Assembly (NCBI GenBank): GCA_039621445.1
Contig: CP154956.1
Span: 85,556,474 to 85,620,473, forward strand
DNA: 64,000 bases
DNA from: Euglena gracilis
Taxonomy: Eukaryota > Euglenida > Euglenophyceae > Euglenales
Reading direction: 5' to 3'
Below the pieces are notes generated by a model, which saw nothing but the letters and a program-made list of their open reading frames with translations, was not told where the DNA came from and made no database searches. The position numbers and the translations under genes are program-made. This document shows, one piece after another, positions 1 to 12,829 of this stretch. Numbering within the stretch: position 1 is the first letter of the stretch; each line of letters starts with the position of its first letter.

Positions 1-2825
1 CACCTGCGCATTTTTTGGAAACCCAAAAGAATGCGCAGGTGCGCATTTTTTGGAATGGACACAGGCTGCAGGAAGGGGGAATGCGCACACGCGCATTGAT
101 GTTGAAGGACGCACTGGGTATGGCCTGTTGTTTGCCTGCCTTGAATTCGAGTTGTGCACCGCTATGATGTGGTTTCAGGCAGGCTGAACATGAGTGTGTG
201 AGGGGGAGATGAACCAACAGAATCACCCTGGGCAACCATTCCGCTGTACCAGACCACACCCTGAAACACCACACCTGCAGCAGCATGGAAAACCCTGGGC
301 TCGGCGACGGCAGGTGTCAAAGCACGAATTGATGTCCTTAAGTGACAGGGGAGCTGCCCCCCTGCAGCGCAAGTCATTGAACAAATCAGAATGCGCACCT
401 GCGCATTCGACTTCACCCGCTGCAGTCCAGTGCCCAGTCCAGCCTACGCTGCTCTCATGAACGTGTGGAGCACGTCACAACGCACGTGCAACCCCCACCT
501 GGGGGAGGTGATAGGGAAGGCTGATGCCAGCGTTGTCCGACCCCACGCCCCAGAGCGTGCATAGCAGCACACAGCCAATTGGCTCCCTGAACATCCTGAC
601 GTTTGGCTGCAGTGCACGGTGCCAGGAGCACTGTGCCCCACAATTAGGGTCAACGCAGGGGGTTGTGTCTGGTTCCACACATGGTGCTCACGGGGTTGGC
701 ACCTCGAGAGCGAAACACCCTTGTCACCACCTTCGGCATCATTGCCAAAAAACGGTCTGTAAACACGGAATTAATTCACAATCCAAATGGACTCAAAGAA
801 GCGAACATCACTGGTTAGTCCTTGCCCCAAATTTTCTCCAGGCCCTTTAGATCATGAGACAGGCACAAGCACATCACAACAAAAACTTGCCAATAAACCC
901 AGGAAATTTTCCGTTCTGCTTTTTCTGTGCATTCCACTGTGTCGTACCAAGGGCATACGGATGAGAAAGGGACTTCAGTGCCCGAGGAAATTCCTCGGTG
1001 ACGGGCACCCTAATTCCCAAATGCGGTCAGCAGTCTTTCATGGCATGAGTGAAAAGCCGGTGAATGCGCACATGCGCAAAAAACCGTCCTGTGCCTTTCT
1101 TTGAATGACAGCCACACCGTCGAATATTTGCGCTCCCAGGTGGGTATGCCACCACCCACGCCAACTCCCCCCGCCTGGCCTGGGTTTGAAACCACACGGC
1201 TGAAGTGCAGACCTCCCTGTGAGGATCCAATGGTGTCCGAGGACGAGGCAGCCCTGGAGCGACACACGGCAGAGGAGGACCACCACCTGTGGCCTTGTTG
1301 GCAACAAACGTCACCCATCACACAGAACCCTTATTTATCATGTACTCAGAGTCAACGCTCCAGCACTGCAAACCACACAACCCCTGGCAGCTGTGAAGAC
1401 CAGGGAAAGCACATGTGAACACACCTTCTCCGCACACCCCATCCGCAATGGCTGCAGTCAAACATGGCACATCGGGATGAATGCGCACATGCGCATTCCC
1501 TTCTTGTGTCTCCCCTTAAAGCACCCTGGTAGGAGGTTGCTGTACAAGGCCATGCCAAACAACTCAGCACACAAGGTGGAGGCACAGCCCAGGAGACATA
1601 CACCCTACTGGCGGCAAACATGTGCAACGAGACGCCTCTGAAATTGCCAACAAAAAGGCCAGCAGTGAACCATGGGTATTACCCTGCCACAATGCTGTGC
1701 TGGCACTGGGTTCAGGAGTGCGAGACACAGCTCCCCACAACACAGAGAATGTGCACATGCGCACTCCCCCTCACGGAATGCGCAGGTGCGCACTCTTGTG
1801 GATACCCAGCACTGCTCCCCTCCTGCTCTCCTGCAGATAGAATCACAGCCAGCCAGCGAAGGAATGGCCTCAAGAGTGCGCATGTGCACATTCTTGAGCC
1901 TCATGCAACCTCGGAGAGGAGCCATTTTACATCGTTTGTGAGGGCTGTTCTGGAGGGTGTTGTCTGTGGCAAAAAAGTGTTGAAGTGGGGCTCCGCTCCG
2001 TAGCTTTTAAAACCAGTGACACACAGGAGAGGACTGCACGCCAGCCCCCCCCTTCCATACCCAGCACCCCATCACAAACGTCAGACCTAAACACAGGTGT
2101 TCGCACATGGTGATGTGCCGTGGTGCCTATGAGAAGGCACATGCGGAGCAGACTGCGTGCGCCACTGGAGGGATGCTGTGCCTGCAAGTGTCAAGGAGGG
2201 GTGCAGTGCACCGTGTGGGATGGCAAACAGCAGGCAGCCTGAGGAGGGTAACGAGCCCTCCCCTACACTCATCTGGTCTTGATTTTAACACACACACACA
2301 CCCCACCACTCTCTGAATGCAGACTACACGCACACACCAAACATTCGCCAGAGCCCCCTCGTGCCCTGCTTCCAGCACAGGGCACAGAACCTCCTCTCCA
2401 CTCTAACCGCAGAGACCACGGTACCCCCTTCCCACAACCACCCCCGGGAGTCACAATAACCGTCCAAAACTTCAGGAAAAGGCCGGGACGGGGAGGGGGG
2501 TGAATGCGCACCTGCGCATTCACTCGGCACCACAAAACAGGGGGGACAGCGACAGGTACAACGCCTTCACCCGATGAGGGTTCGTCCTCGTAAAACAGTG
2601 TTTTGTGTCGCACCTACTTCGGCAGACGGGGGTTTTCCCTCGGTCCGTGGAGGTGGAAAACCACCATTTTCAAAACGAAAAAAGTCGGTTTGCCCAGGAA
2701 AAAACCCAGGGGTCGAAGATAGTGGTACCCATTTTGGTACCAGAGGTTTCAGCTGACGGGTCGGCCGCCCCGTCAAGTGATGGCGACACAGTTGGTCACA
2801 AAAGAATGCGCAGGTGCGCAAAAAA
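1..2825. repeat. Cluster of dispersed 20-bp palindromes
   Basis: A palindrome close to GAATGCGCANNTGCGCATTC recurs about ten times: near 1-48, 79-98, 389-408, 1062-1080, 1479-1498, 1747-1766, 1776-1795, 1873-1893, 2502-2521 and 2804-2820. Spacing is irregular (about 30 to 650 bp), so this is not a tandem array. Copies differ mostly in the two central bases and in one or two arm bases. No gene is evident in 1-3380; open frames there are short and overlap on both strands. Confidence 0.75.
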
Positions 2826-2865
2826 CCACCAAAAATGAAAAGTGCATTCCCGGCCGTCTAAGTGC

Positions 2866-3030
2866 CTCCGGCCCACCTGGCCTGACCCCCTGGGGGAGGG
2901 GGGTCAGCCAGGACCCACCCACCCTCTCCCCCCCCAGGTCACGAAACTTCAGAAAATCTCTGCCCGCAACCCCCCCTGGGAGGGGGTCTGGCAACCCACA
3001 TATCCCTCCCTCTCCCCCCCTCCCGGCGGT
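2866..3030. repeat. C/G-rich dispersed repeat, copy 1
   Basis: C and G runs flank GGTCAGC and the motif GGTCACGAAACTT. A related stretch lies at 7295-7390, again with CCTGACCCCC, GGGGTCAGC and GGTCACGAAACTTAA. No coding potential is seen in either copy. Confidence 0.45.
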
Positions 3031-3394
3031 CCATCCAACCATTAAAAAAAATCCCTGCTCCCAATGGCCCCAAGGATACTGGGCTCATGGATTAGAAGCA
3101 GGCAGACAGGAGTAGGCGATGTGCGACGAAAGCCAGCCACAATGACATCCAAAATTCTGAGCTGCAACCACAGAGGGGGAACAGGTGGCAGAATAGGAAG
3201 ACTCCTGCTTGAACAAAATTCGTCAAGAAAACAGCCATGTGGTTCACCATCGACAGCAATCACCATTCCTTATGGTGGCTACAGGTTTTGCTTCTTGTAT
3301 TTTCATATTGCACATTGCTTGGTCGTGATACACACGAGCAAACCCCAAAGCGGACATTCATTTAGTGTGGTCCACAAAAGGCATCTGAACCACA

Positions 3395-3530
3395 AATTTT
3401 TTTTGGTGTCCACAGGTGAACCACAAAAAAAAAATTTGGTGTTCACATGTGAACCGCAAAATATTTTTTGGTGTCCACAAGTGAACCACAAAAAGTTTTT
3501 TGGTGTCCATAAAAATTGTTGTTGCCCACA
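3395..3530. repeat. ~40-bp tandem repeat, block A
   Basis: About four imperfect units of GGTGTCCACAGGTGAACCAC separated by A/T runs. The same unit forms block B at 4180-4345. Short open frames across it only reflect the repeat. Confidence 0.75.
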
Positions 3531-3779
3531 AAACTTGATTCAAGATCGAAAAAAAATCAAGTTTTTTGCAACTAAAAGCAGATTGATCTTGAGACACCTC
3601 AACCAAATCGTGGACCTTGGCTCCGGCTCAATCCATAAAGTGTGGCAGCAAATCACACCCCCAGGCCTGCATGGGAATCTCAGAGGAGGGGGGGGGGACC
3701 GCCCTCATACCTCCAGTTTTCAGTCGCCGAAACTTCTCGATGTCCAGATCAAAAATGGGGGGGCCGGGGGGGGGACGCT

Positions 3780-4080
3780 CATTTTCGGCTCAAAAACTGT
3801 TCTTCCGGGTCCGGGAAACATCGTTTCGGGGAATTTTTTTTCGAATTTTTCGAATTTTTTTCGACCTTTTTAACCCAAAAATGGCCTTAAACGGCTAAAT
3901 CAAAACAGGCCAAAACTGTACAAAATGGCCAAAACTGGCCGAAAAAATGGCCGTAACTCAGGCTAGACGGGGAGTTGCGGGGAAATCAAAATATCGTTAG
4001 ATAGGGCATTGTGAGGGCTTCAATTTAGGTCTCCGCCTCAATTTAGGAATTTATATTTCCTTTGATTTTGCTTTGTTTTC
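3780..4080. repeat. Single diverged unit of the ~200-bp satellite-like family
   Basis: Contains the family signatures GGCCGTAACTCAGGCTAG, GGGGAAATCAAAATA, TTAGATAGGGC and TTTCCTTTGATTTTGCTT, in the same order as the tandem array at 8480-9700. Confidence 0.55.
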
Positions 4081-4179
4081 ATAGGGGCAAACATGTTCAA
4101 AGAAGATTGCTTCATTGCTGTTGAGAAGGGAAAGAAATAATGATGCAAATGTCAGCAGGCGATGGGAAAAAATTTTTGT

Positions 4180-4345
4180 GTCGACATGTGAACCACAAAT
4201 ATTTTTTGGTGTCCACAGGTGGACCACAAAAATTTTTTGTTGTCCACAGGTGAACCACAAAAAAGAATTTTGGTGTCCATGTGTGAACCACAAAAAAAAT
4301 TCTGGTGACCACAGTGAACCACAAAATGACAACCTTGGTGTACCA
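4180..4345. repeat. ~40-bp tandem repeat, block B
   Basis: Four to five units of the same GGTGTCCACAGGTGAACCAC repeat seen at 3395-3530, about 650 bp away and in the same orientation. This suggests one array later split, or two amplifications. Confidence 0.75.
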
Positions 4346-4470
4346 CAGTAAATGAATGTCTGCTCCAAGGATGAGAGAAACCATCATTGGTCATCACACT
4401 GGACCAAATTGTACGGCCACATTCATTTGAAAAAAGAAACCGCAAATTCACATCAACGGCAGTGGATCGC

Positions 4471-4573
4471 TAGAAGAAGAGGAGGAAGAGAAGGAGAAGG
4501 AGGAGGAAGAGGAGGAAGAGGAAGAGGAAGAGGAAGAGGAAGAGGAAGAGGAAGAAGAGGAAAAAAAGAAGAA
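4471..4573. repeat. Purine (GGAAGA)n microsatellite
   Basis: About 100 bp of pure GGA/GAA/GAG on the plus strand. It gives a spurious Arg/Gly-rich frame on plus and a poly-Leu/Phe frame on minus. Confidence 0.9.
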
Positions 4574-4599
4574 TGTCAGAAATGTGGCTCATTCTTTCA

Positions 4600-7500
4600 T
4601 TAACTGCGAAAGATATTTTAAAAAAAACCAGGGAAAATAACATTGATGCTGGAACTTTTTCAGCTGAAATAGAAGAATGATTGTTTTTTTGCACACCTAT
4701 CAAAATCCTTTTCATCAAACTAGAGGCTGCAATCAATGTCACCAGCAAGATGGTATTTGGGGTTTGATGATTGGTGGAAAGGGGAGTTTAAATTTGAAAT
4801 ATCAAACAACACAATGCTGTGCCGCAAACAAATAACACCTTTGAGTGGAGGCTTTTGGAGACAGATCAGACAAAGCAGAAAGAACAGGTTGCGAGGGGGA
4901 GGTAGCTTGGAATGCGAGCAGGCAACCGCAACTACCATCTCCGCAATTGAAGAGATTGTCTGGATGCATATAATACCAAAAAAATGAATGCAGTTAATTT
5001 ATTCATGCGTTGGTAAAGAAACAAAATCCAACCTTCATGCCAATGATTTTGGAGCACATTGAAAAATGCTTCATCATCAAAACAAAAACATCTCTCGAAA
5101 AAAGCATTGGAAATTCAACAAGCAAATGGTGAAAACTTGAAAATGGAAACAGAAGAAGGACGTACAAAAATTAATTGAATGAGGAGATGAGTAAGAGGTT
5201 GGAGAGGTGCCAAGCGTCGCAGTGGCACCAAAGGGTTTTATTGTGCCGGAGGGAACAACCCACAAAGACTGGATCACACCGTGTCTTTTTTTAGCTGGAA
5301 CCTCACCCACAACCAGCTGCAGCTTGGATGTTTGGAGGTCAAAACCCCATGGGATGGAGTCAACAGTGCAGAACTGTTTTTGCCGGCGAATCGAAGTGAT
5401 GGCAGGCCATCACAACAAACGGAAAACAAAAGCGAATTCAAGGGAAGAGAGGAAGGCATCATCAAGCAATGGCAGCCAGAGCACACACCAGGACTGGAAA
5501 TTTGGATCGATAACCCAGCTTGATTGAGCTGAACAATTAATTATTTCCGGTTATTTGTAACTGGGGAAGGACCAAAGGTGGGACCCGGGGCACCATGGCA
5601 GTACTTGCCGGGCCCAGGGAAAGACACACCGAGACCCACCGAGCCCAAGGAAAGGAGGGGGGACTTAGGAAAAAAACATGCAGTCAAATTCTGAAAGCTG
5701 ATCCGACATGGAAGGGCTCACTCAAGCCAAAATGGGTCAAAGTCCGTGGACTGAAAAACTTTTTCTTGAGGACCCAGGGGTCCGGACCCACACACCCGCC
5801 CCTGCGCCCCTAGGGGAGTCGGGGGACCCAATTTCGGAGGGTCAACGTTGCGACAAAAAAATTCTTGATGCTTCGCGCTGAAATAGAGAAAAACACATAA
5901 TCAGACACATAATCAGAAATAATCCATAATCAGACGTAATCCATAATCAGACACAATAAGAACACTCATCAGAAATAATCAGGCATTATCAAGACTGTTG
6001 CTGTTCTGTTTATTTTGGGTATCACCCAACTTCGCAAAATGGCAGAAAATGTTGATTGAAAACAAGCACAATCGACAGTGCCAGGACTGCGAAACTATCT
6101 GCCTGCCGAAAATCGCAAGCGAAACCACGAGAAACGTCAGAAATGTCCCACAATTGGGGAGTTTTTCGAACCAAATGACCTCCCCAGTTTATCTTGTCTG
6201 CCAAAGGGGTTCGTTGAACAAAAAGAGTTTCGGCAAGGGTTTAAAAAAACATTGCACCTTGTATCCTCAAAACTGTGTTCTCACAATCGACGGCATGGCA
6301 CGCTGCTGCTTGTTTGGCGTCCTGCTGCCTTCTGCTCAGCAAACGATGGGAACAAGGGGCGGCTTTCTCTCATCGAACAAAAACTCAAGAAAGGCAGGAC
6401 ACGTACAAGGAGAAAAATCCATCCTTAGGATATGGCCAGGGCTTTCTAATTCCCAGGGTTTGGTGAATAGCTCTGTTTAAAGGCCAAAAGGAGGAGCCGG
6501 ATGGAGACCTGCCCCCCCCCCCCCAGGTCAGCAACCCAAGTGTTATTTTCGGGAATGAAAATGCCAGAAGCTGAAAAGCTCCACGAGTTAGAAGTCCCGG
6601 GGACCAGTGAAAGCAATTGATCCGCAACCTTGAAAAAAATCAGGTTTATGATTTTATCAGGTTTATGATTTTCAATCTTTCAAAGGGGGATTGATTTCGG
6701 AGACCATCACAATTGCTTGACTACTCAGGTCAGGGTTTGGGGCATTCGGGCCAACATTTTGGGGGTTCCTTGAAAAGCGTCCAAGGTGGCTCGCAACCAG
6801 GCTTTTGTTTAAAGACCCGGGGGGTCCAATAGCTTGCCATATCACTAGCCACTGGAAAAAAGCCACTAGCCCTCAGGGTGGGGGGGGGTCTGAGGTCCCC
6901 CCCCAACTGGGACGAGGCTGCGCGCCAAAATGGAAATGGAGTTTTCGATGTCCTTTTTTGGCGGGTTATGCTCCAAAAAAAAATGCCAAAAAATGCCAAG
7001 GGGCATTCTTTGGCAGTTTTTGGGGGTCCAAAAACCTCGGCTGCTTCGCACCGGTTACTGGGGATAAAGAAACTGGAAAAATTCCAATAACTGGTCCTGC
7101 TTGCTGGCCCCCCACAAGAAATCACTGGTGTCCTCTAACTCCCCCATCAGAGGACATTTTAGGACCTGGGGGGTCCGGACCAACCCACCCACCCCCTGGG
7201 GGGGAACCCACTCTTGGGGTCATTTTTAGGGTCCCAAAATTTTTCGGCACTTTGCGCCGATAATAAAAGACCGTGGGCACCCCACCAGAGGCGGTTCCCA
7301 CTCGGCCTGACCCCCCCACATCCCGGGGGGGGGGGGGGTCAGCATGGACCCCCCTCTTCCCGGGTCACGAAACTTAACTTAAACAAACCTCTGCACCCCA
7401 TGCACATATTTTGGAAGGAAAATCCCTCATTGCCATTCATTGCTGCCAGCTGATGATTATTTGCAGGACACATTTCAAAAACTGCTGGGAAGATACTCCC

Positions 7501-8470
7501 GGTGGAAAGCACGGACCAGGCGACGTCTAAGAAACAGTAGAACTGGTCAACCGGTGCAATGCAGAGTGCGGTCTCCCCGCATTGCAGGGGTGCGGTGGAG
7601 ACCTTCGAGAGAGTTCACAGGCGTCCACCAGGGAATTTCTAAGCCAAAGGGGACCTCACATTTTTCGGTGGGCCATCCAGCCAGCCTTCTGAGGCGGGCC
7701 GCGGACCCCCAACTGAGGGTCTGGCGAAATAAAATTGGGTTCAACGGCTGGCAGAGACAAAGAAAATTTGACGCTTTTCTGGGGGGGGGGGAGTGTCTCA
7801 AATACACATGGGGGGTTTTTCTTGAAAGTTTTCAGGTACGAGGCGGGTCCAGCCTGGCTGCTGGCAGCCCAGAGGTCCAGCCAGCCCCTTTTTTCAAGCC
7901 CGCGCCCCTCCTTTTTCGGCTGGAAGTCCCCCTCAGGAATCCTTAAGAAATTCCCTGTTTCGCCAGAGGACGGGGAACTTCAGTGCCACTGAGCGACATC
8001 CTTTGCACCTTTTCAATGCTGTTGGATGTGGGACGCTGTCTCCTGTATGCTGTTCGAAGATCCAAGAACAGGCGGCTTCTGGCGTTATGATGAATGCTTT
8101 GAAAATCGAGAAAACGAAGTATCACAGCTTGCATTCCCCACGATTTCTTGCGCATTCAAACCCACGTTTGAATTTACTCAATTAAACCATTAAAAACTGC
8201 TCTTTTGTTGTGCCCTCCCAACGTTCAAAATCACACCAAGGGGGGGGGGGTAGTAGAAAGCAAAGATTCCTGGGTTCCTTCATCGATGCCAAAAAAAGAT
8301 GATCAGTGTTGAGAAGAAAACACAATTTAAAACCAGGTTTTGTGTCTCTTTACGTGCCTGATGCTGCCATGCTGCAGCAGAAGTCTTAGGCTCGTTGCAG
8401 CACAGGGTGGCCTGGCCCGGCCCGGTCCGGCCAGCAGCCCAGCGGCCCACCCCGGCCGGCCGGCAGCCCA
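4600..8470. other. No identifiable gene; degenerate repeats
   Basis: Several 80-160-codon open frames occur (for example 4736-4987, 5281-5523 and 5998-6480, all plus), but none shows a motif I recognise and neighbouring frames overlap. An AT-rich stretch at 5885-5985 contains several copies of ATAATCAGA. C and G runs mark repeats at 5770-5830, 6500-6540, 6870-6910 and 7170-7350. The 4740-5520 stretch could hide a decayed transposase, but I cannot support that. Confidence 0.4.
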
Positions 8471-8479
8471 GCAGCACAG

Positions 8480-9700
8480 CCATTTTGGAGACAATTTTAC
8501 ATTTTCGATTTTTTTTTGACCCCGAAATGGCCCAAAAAAGGCTAAGTTGGACACGGACCAAAAGAGCACAGGTTTGGAGCGAAACGGCTGGAAATGGCCA
8601 TATCTCAGGCTAGCCGTGGAGTTTCGGGGAAATCGAAATACTTTTAGATGGAACGTTGCAAGCGCTTTATTTTGGATCGCGGGATATTTCCTTAGCAGCC
8701 TCCAACTAAAGGGACCCCCCCCCGGGGGGTCCCCCCCGGGGGGGTCCCTATAGTTGGATCAGGGGGTCAAAATAGTTTTTTTGCGTTAATGATGGAATAG
8801 GGTTAGGTGCGCAAGTTAGGGTTAGGGTTAGACCTAAATTATAGACAGGTGTTTGGTAAGTTAGGCCTACCCTAACCCTAACCCAAACTCGCGCACCTAA
8901 CCCTATTCCATCATTAACACATAAAAAATTTTGCCGCCCCCTGATCCAACTACAGGGACCGCCCCCCCCCCCGGAGGGGGTCCCTTTAGTTGGAGGCTGC
9001 CATTTCCTTTAATGTTGCTTCAATTCCGAGATATTTTGGAAACATCGATTTTTTCCAAAAAAAAAATGGAAAACCGGCAGAGTCGGAAGCCTGCCGCGCT
9101 GTTTTGGGCCGTAAATCGGCCATATCTCGGGCTTGGCGGGGATTCAGAGAAATCAAAATACCATTAGATAGGGCGTTGAAAGGGCTTCAATTTTTTCCCC
9201 GACATTTCCTTTGATTTTTGCTTCATTTCCGAGATATTTTGGAAACATCGGTTTTTCGACTCGAAAACAGCCCAAAATGGCCCCAGAGATGGGCCGAAAT
9301 CGGCCGAAAAATGGCCGTAACTCAGGCTAGGTGGGGGTTGGGGGGAAAAGTAAAGCGTGGTTGGATCGGGCATTCTTCATTTTTGGTCTCTGGACATTTT
9401 CTTTTATTTTGCTTCATTGACGAGATATTTTGAAAAAATCAGTTTTTTGACCAAAAAAAACGGCCCCCCAAAAACGGCCGTTTTGGACCGCAAAAGCACG
9501 CCAGAACACGGGCCAGGCATGTCGACAGCCAAAACGGCGAATGGGGGGGGGGGGTGATAAACGGCCTCCGGGGGCACATTTGGCTTGACTGACACTTCCG
9601 GAAATAACATACGTTTTCTCGAGATATTTTCGAAAAATTGATTTTTTGACCGAAAACCTGACCCCGGCGAAATGACAGAATTGAAACTGGGGGGGGGGAG
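8480..9700. repeat. Tandem ~200-bp satellite-like array
   Basis: Four to five diverged units, each carrying in order: ATTTTTTGACC, a GGCC/AAATGG-rich stretch, GGCC(A/G)TA(A/T)CTC(A/G)GGCT, GGGAAATCAAAATA, TTAGATAGGGC, CATTTCCTTTGATTTTGCTTC and GAGATATTTTGGAAA. Related units lie at 3780-4080 (plus) and 24245-24525 (inverted). One unit here is split by the foldback element at 8694-9001. Confidence 0.65.
8694..9001. mobile_element. Foldback/MITE element with 8-bp target duplication (hAT-like)
   Basis: The ends are inverted repeats: GCAGCCTCCAACTAAAGGGA on the left and its complement on the right. They continue into C/G runs and long inner arms that contain CCTAACCCTAACCC and GGGTTAGGGTTAGG. The 8-mer ATTTCCTT occurs immediately outside both ends (8686-8693 and 9002-9009) and corresponds to one ATTTCCTTT in intact satellite units, so it is a target-site duplication. 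An 8-bp duplication fits the hAT superfamily. There is no coding capacity, so it is non-autonomous. Confidence 0.75.
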
Positions 9701-9719
9701 GGTTGGCTAATCCTACCCA

Positions 9720-12350
9720 GTTTGACCCCTTCGGGGTGAATACTTCGGGCCTGGCCTGGGAGTTTGGGATTTAATGGAGGTCATTCAGAAACTAGAAATC
9801 CAGTCGATCGTGACTGTAAAAAAAAATGGGAACAGGCCGGGGTCATGGTGATATCCGCCGGTTCTCCCACCTGCCCACGGGTGGGGGGGGGAGTTCTACC
9901 CCCCCCTTTGCCCAGGGGTAAGCTTTGCTCTTACTCTGAAGAGTTGGGAGTGACCCCCAGCTCACCCCCAGCATAAACTCCCATTTGTCAATTACCTCTC
10001 TTAGGGTGTTATCACTGGGCGGGGTTTGCCAGTCAACTCATCGTCCAATCTTCACTTTGGGGGACTGCAGAATGGCCGGTCACCTGCTTGTCAATCACCC
10101 ATTTTGTGGGGCAGGATCCTCTCCTTTGTGGGGAAAAAATCCCGTCTCTTTTGACAAACCAGTCAATTGTTTCCCAACACCTCCCCTGGAGTGCACGGTT
10201 CCCCCCATCTGTGCTTTATCCAGCGCCTCTGTGCCCCATCCCCCCCCCGACCAGCTGAACATTTTGTCTAAAACCTATACCCTTGAAAATCATCTGACAG
10301 GTGGGACATTACCACAGACCCTGACAAACTCAGGTGGTGACAGCAGCTTCGGGGGGGGGGGGGGGTAGAAGTGAATTTGGCTTTTTCCAAAGAATGGGTG
10401 TTTGTGGAAGGGAAAGGCCCCCAAAACGGACCCAGGATAGCGGAATCAACAGATATTTTTTCTAAATCGGAACCAACTTTAATTCAGTCGAACTCATGGG
10501 GGGAGGGGTGACTGAAACAAAAGGTCCAACTTACAGCCGGGAAAATATGACGCAAAGCCTTCTCATTTTAAAACTGGGTATGCACTCTGCCTCTGACACT
10601 CGTTTAAAAAACTTGATGAGACTTCCTTATAGCAAGGGGGGGGGGGCACAACATGGGTCAAAAAGAAAACTCGACACAAAGAAAACGCAAAAAAATTGCA
10701 TGTAAAATCCTTTGGGAGCTCCCCTGGGGGTGTGCACTTTCTGCTCGGAAAAAGGACTGCTTGGAATTTCTTCTGTGTCCCCCCCTCCCGCCCATTGACT
10801 GACATCATCGAGGGAAAAACTTTAAGTTCAATTATCTTATCTTATCAACATTTCTGGCAGCTTCGAGGTCACAAGGCAAAAGATGTGTCGGCATTGTTGC
10901 AGTTCACAATGGATCAGAGCAGCGCTCAGCTTTGCAAGTTCATGGATTGATTGCATGCTCTCAATTTCAGAACAAAAATCAAGGGAGGAGGGGGATTACC
11001 CATGATTTCCTTTGGATATCAGAATGCATTTTCCCAAAAGAGACAATGGAAAGATAACATTCATACTGGGCTGCATTGAAAATTGCAATAAGCACAAAAA
11101 ACTCCACAATGTCAACTCACAGAAGGAAATTTGCTTTTCTGAAGAAAAAAAACAACTGAAAATTTGGAAGGAAAAGTAAAAAATATTATTGCAATTAATG
11201 ATGAGGACATATTATTGTTGTGCTTGTGTTTCTGAACTCAAGAGTACATGAATATGCATTTCAAGGGATGTATATTTGAATTGAAAAATGACATCTATTT
11301 TGAAGAAGACAAATATTAAGAGTTGGAACGAGCAGACACCTTCGAAACCTAGCAAGGCAAATCAACGGAGCCTTTCATCTCTGTTCTCAATCGTGGGAAA
11401 TCCATTACTTTTCAAAACCATTTTGTTTCCCTGCGCCTTTGGTTGTACTCAGGCCCTTGTTTGAGACTCACCATGACTCATCATTCAAAAATAGCAACAA
11501 CTCCAATGCAAAAAAAAACTGTTTATATCCAACGGTAGACCCCCCAAATGGCAAATCTGCCGACCAAACGCAAGCCGATCCCCCGCCCAAGGTGCACCAG
11601 GAATAGTTGTGCAAAGGCCTGGCTGGGCTGTTGGTGACAAAACTGGAGAATGGGCTCTCGGCAATTCCAGGGCCGTAGGGGTTGCTACCGCTGGAAAAAG
11701 ACGATTTCAATGCCACACCATTGCTCAGGGCACAGCGGCACATCCTTAAAACATGAATCCCCCCCACGTTGATCTTTGTTGGGGGAATTGTGAATCATCT
11801 GAAAGAAACTGCAAAAAAAACAAATTGTATTGATTTCTTTCAAAAAAACAACCTAAAAGACAACCAGAAAAGTGCCTTTCCCCCAAGCCATAGGACAAGA
11901 AAGACTGGCAAGCCCTGGCAAGGAAGCTTGGGGGTGGGTCCCACAGGAGTTGAAAAAAAAAATACCAGCACAATTGGAGCCACTGAAAGGGGGGGGGGTG
12001 CTGTATTCTGATGCTGTTCTGTTGTGGATGCCGTGGTTGCCCAATTTTCTCTGAGCTGGCAGCAGTTGGCAGAAAATCAACCTGACCTGTTCATAAAGAG
12101 TTCATAGTCTGAAATCTGAAAGGCAGCCGGACAGTGTGGCGAGTATTTGCCAAAAATGTGAGGCCACTCTAATTTGTTGCCAACCCCATCATCATGAAGA
12201 CAATGAAGATTCTGAGTCTAATTTATTTTTCTTTGGTTGCCCAAAAGGCGGCGAAATAAAAATCATTTTCCAAACCCAAAAACGTGAAATAGGTCCAAAA
12301 CAAGCTAAAACCCTCACATTTTGTACGATAGGGCTGTTTCGTAAAAATTA
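9720..12350. other. No identifiable gene
   Basis: The sequence alternates AT-rich stretches with C/G runs (9700, 9890, 10240, 10355, 10640). Open frames are short, overlapping and without recognisable motifs. Nothing else is seen. Confidence 0.4.
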
Positions 12351-12361
12351 TGTTATTTTCA

Positions 12362-12818
<457 letters not shown>

Positions 12819-12829
12819 GATTATTATGA

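Noticed and set aside
1-2825. CRISPR-like array of palindromic repeats
   Set aside because: Spacing varies from 30 to 650 bp, no constant spacer size, no cas genes, and a eukaryotic context.
5998-6480. 160-codon plus frame as a host gene
   Set aside because: Another frame of 116 codons overlaps it, no motif is recognised, and there is no support from context.
8815-8890. Telomere (CCCTAA/TTAGGG)
   Set aside because: Only two or three repeats per side, in opposite orientations, inside a MITE with target duplications.
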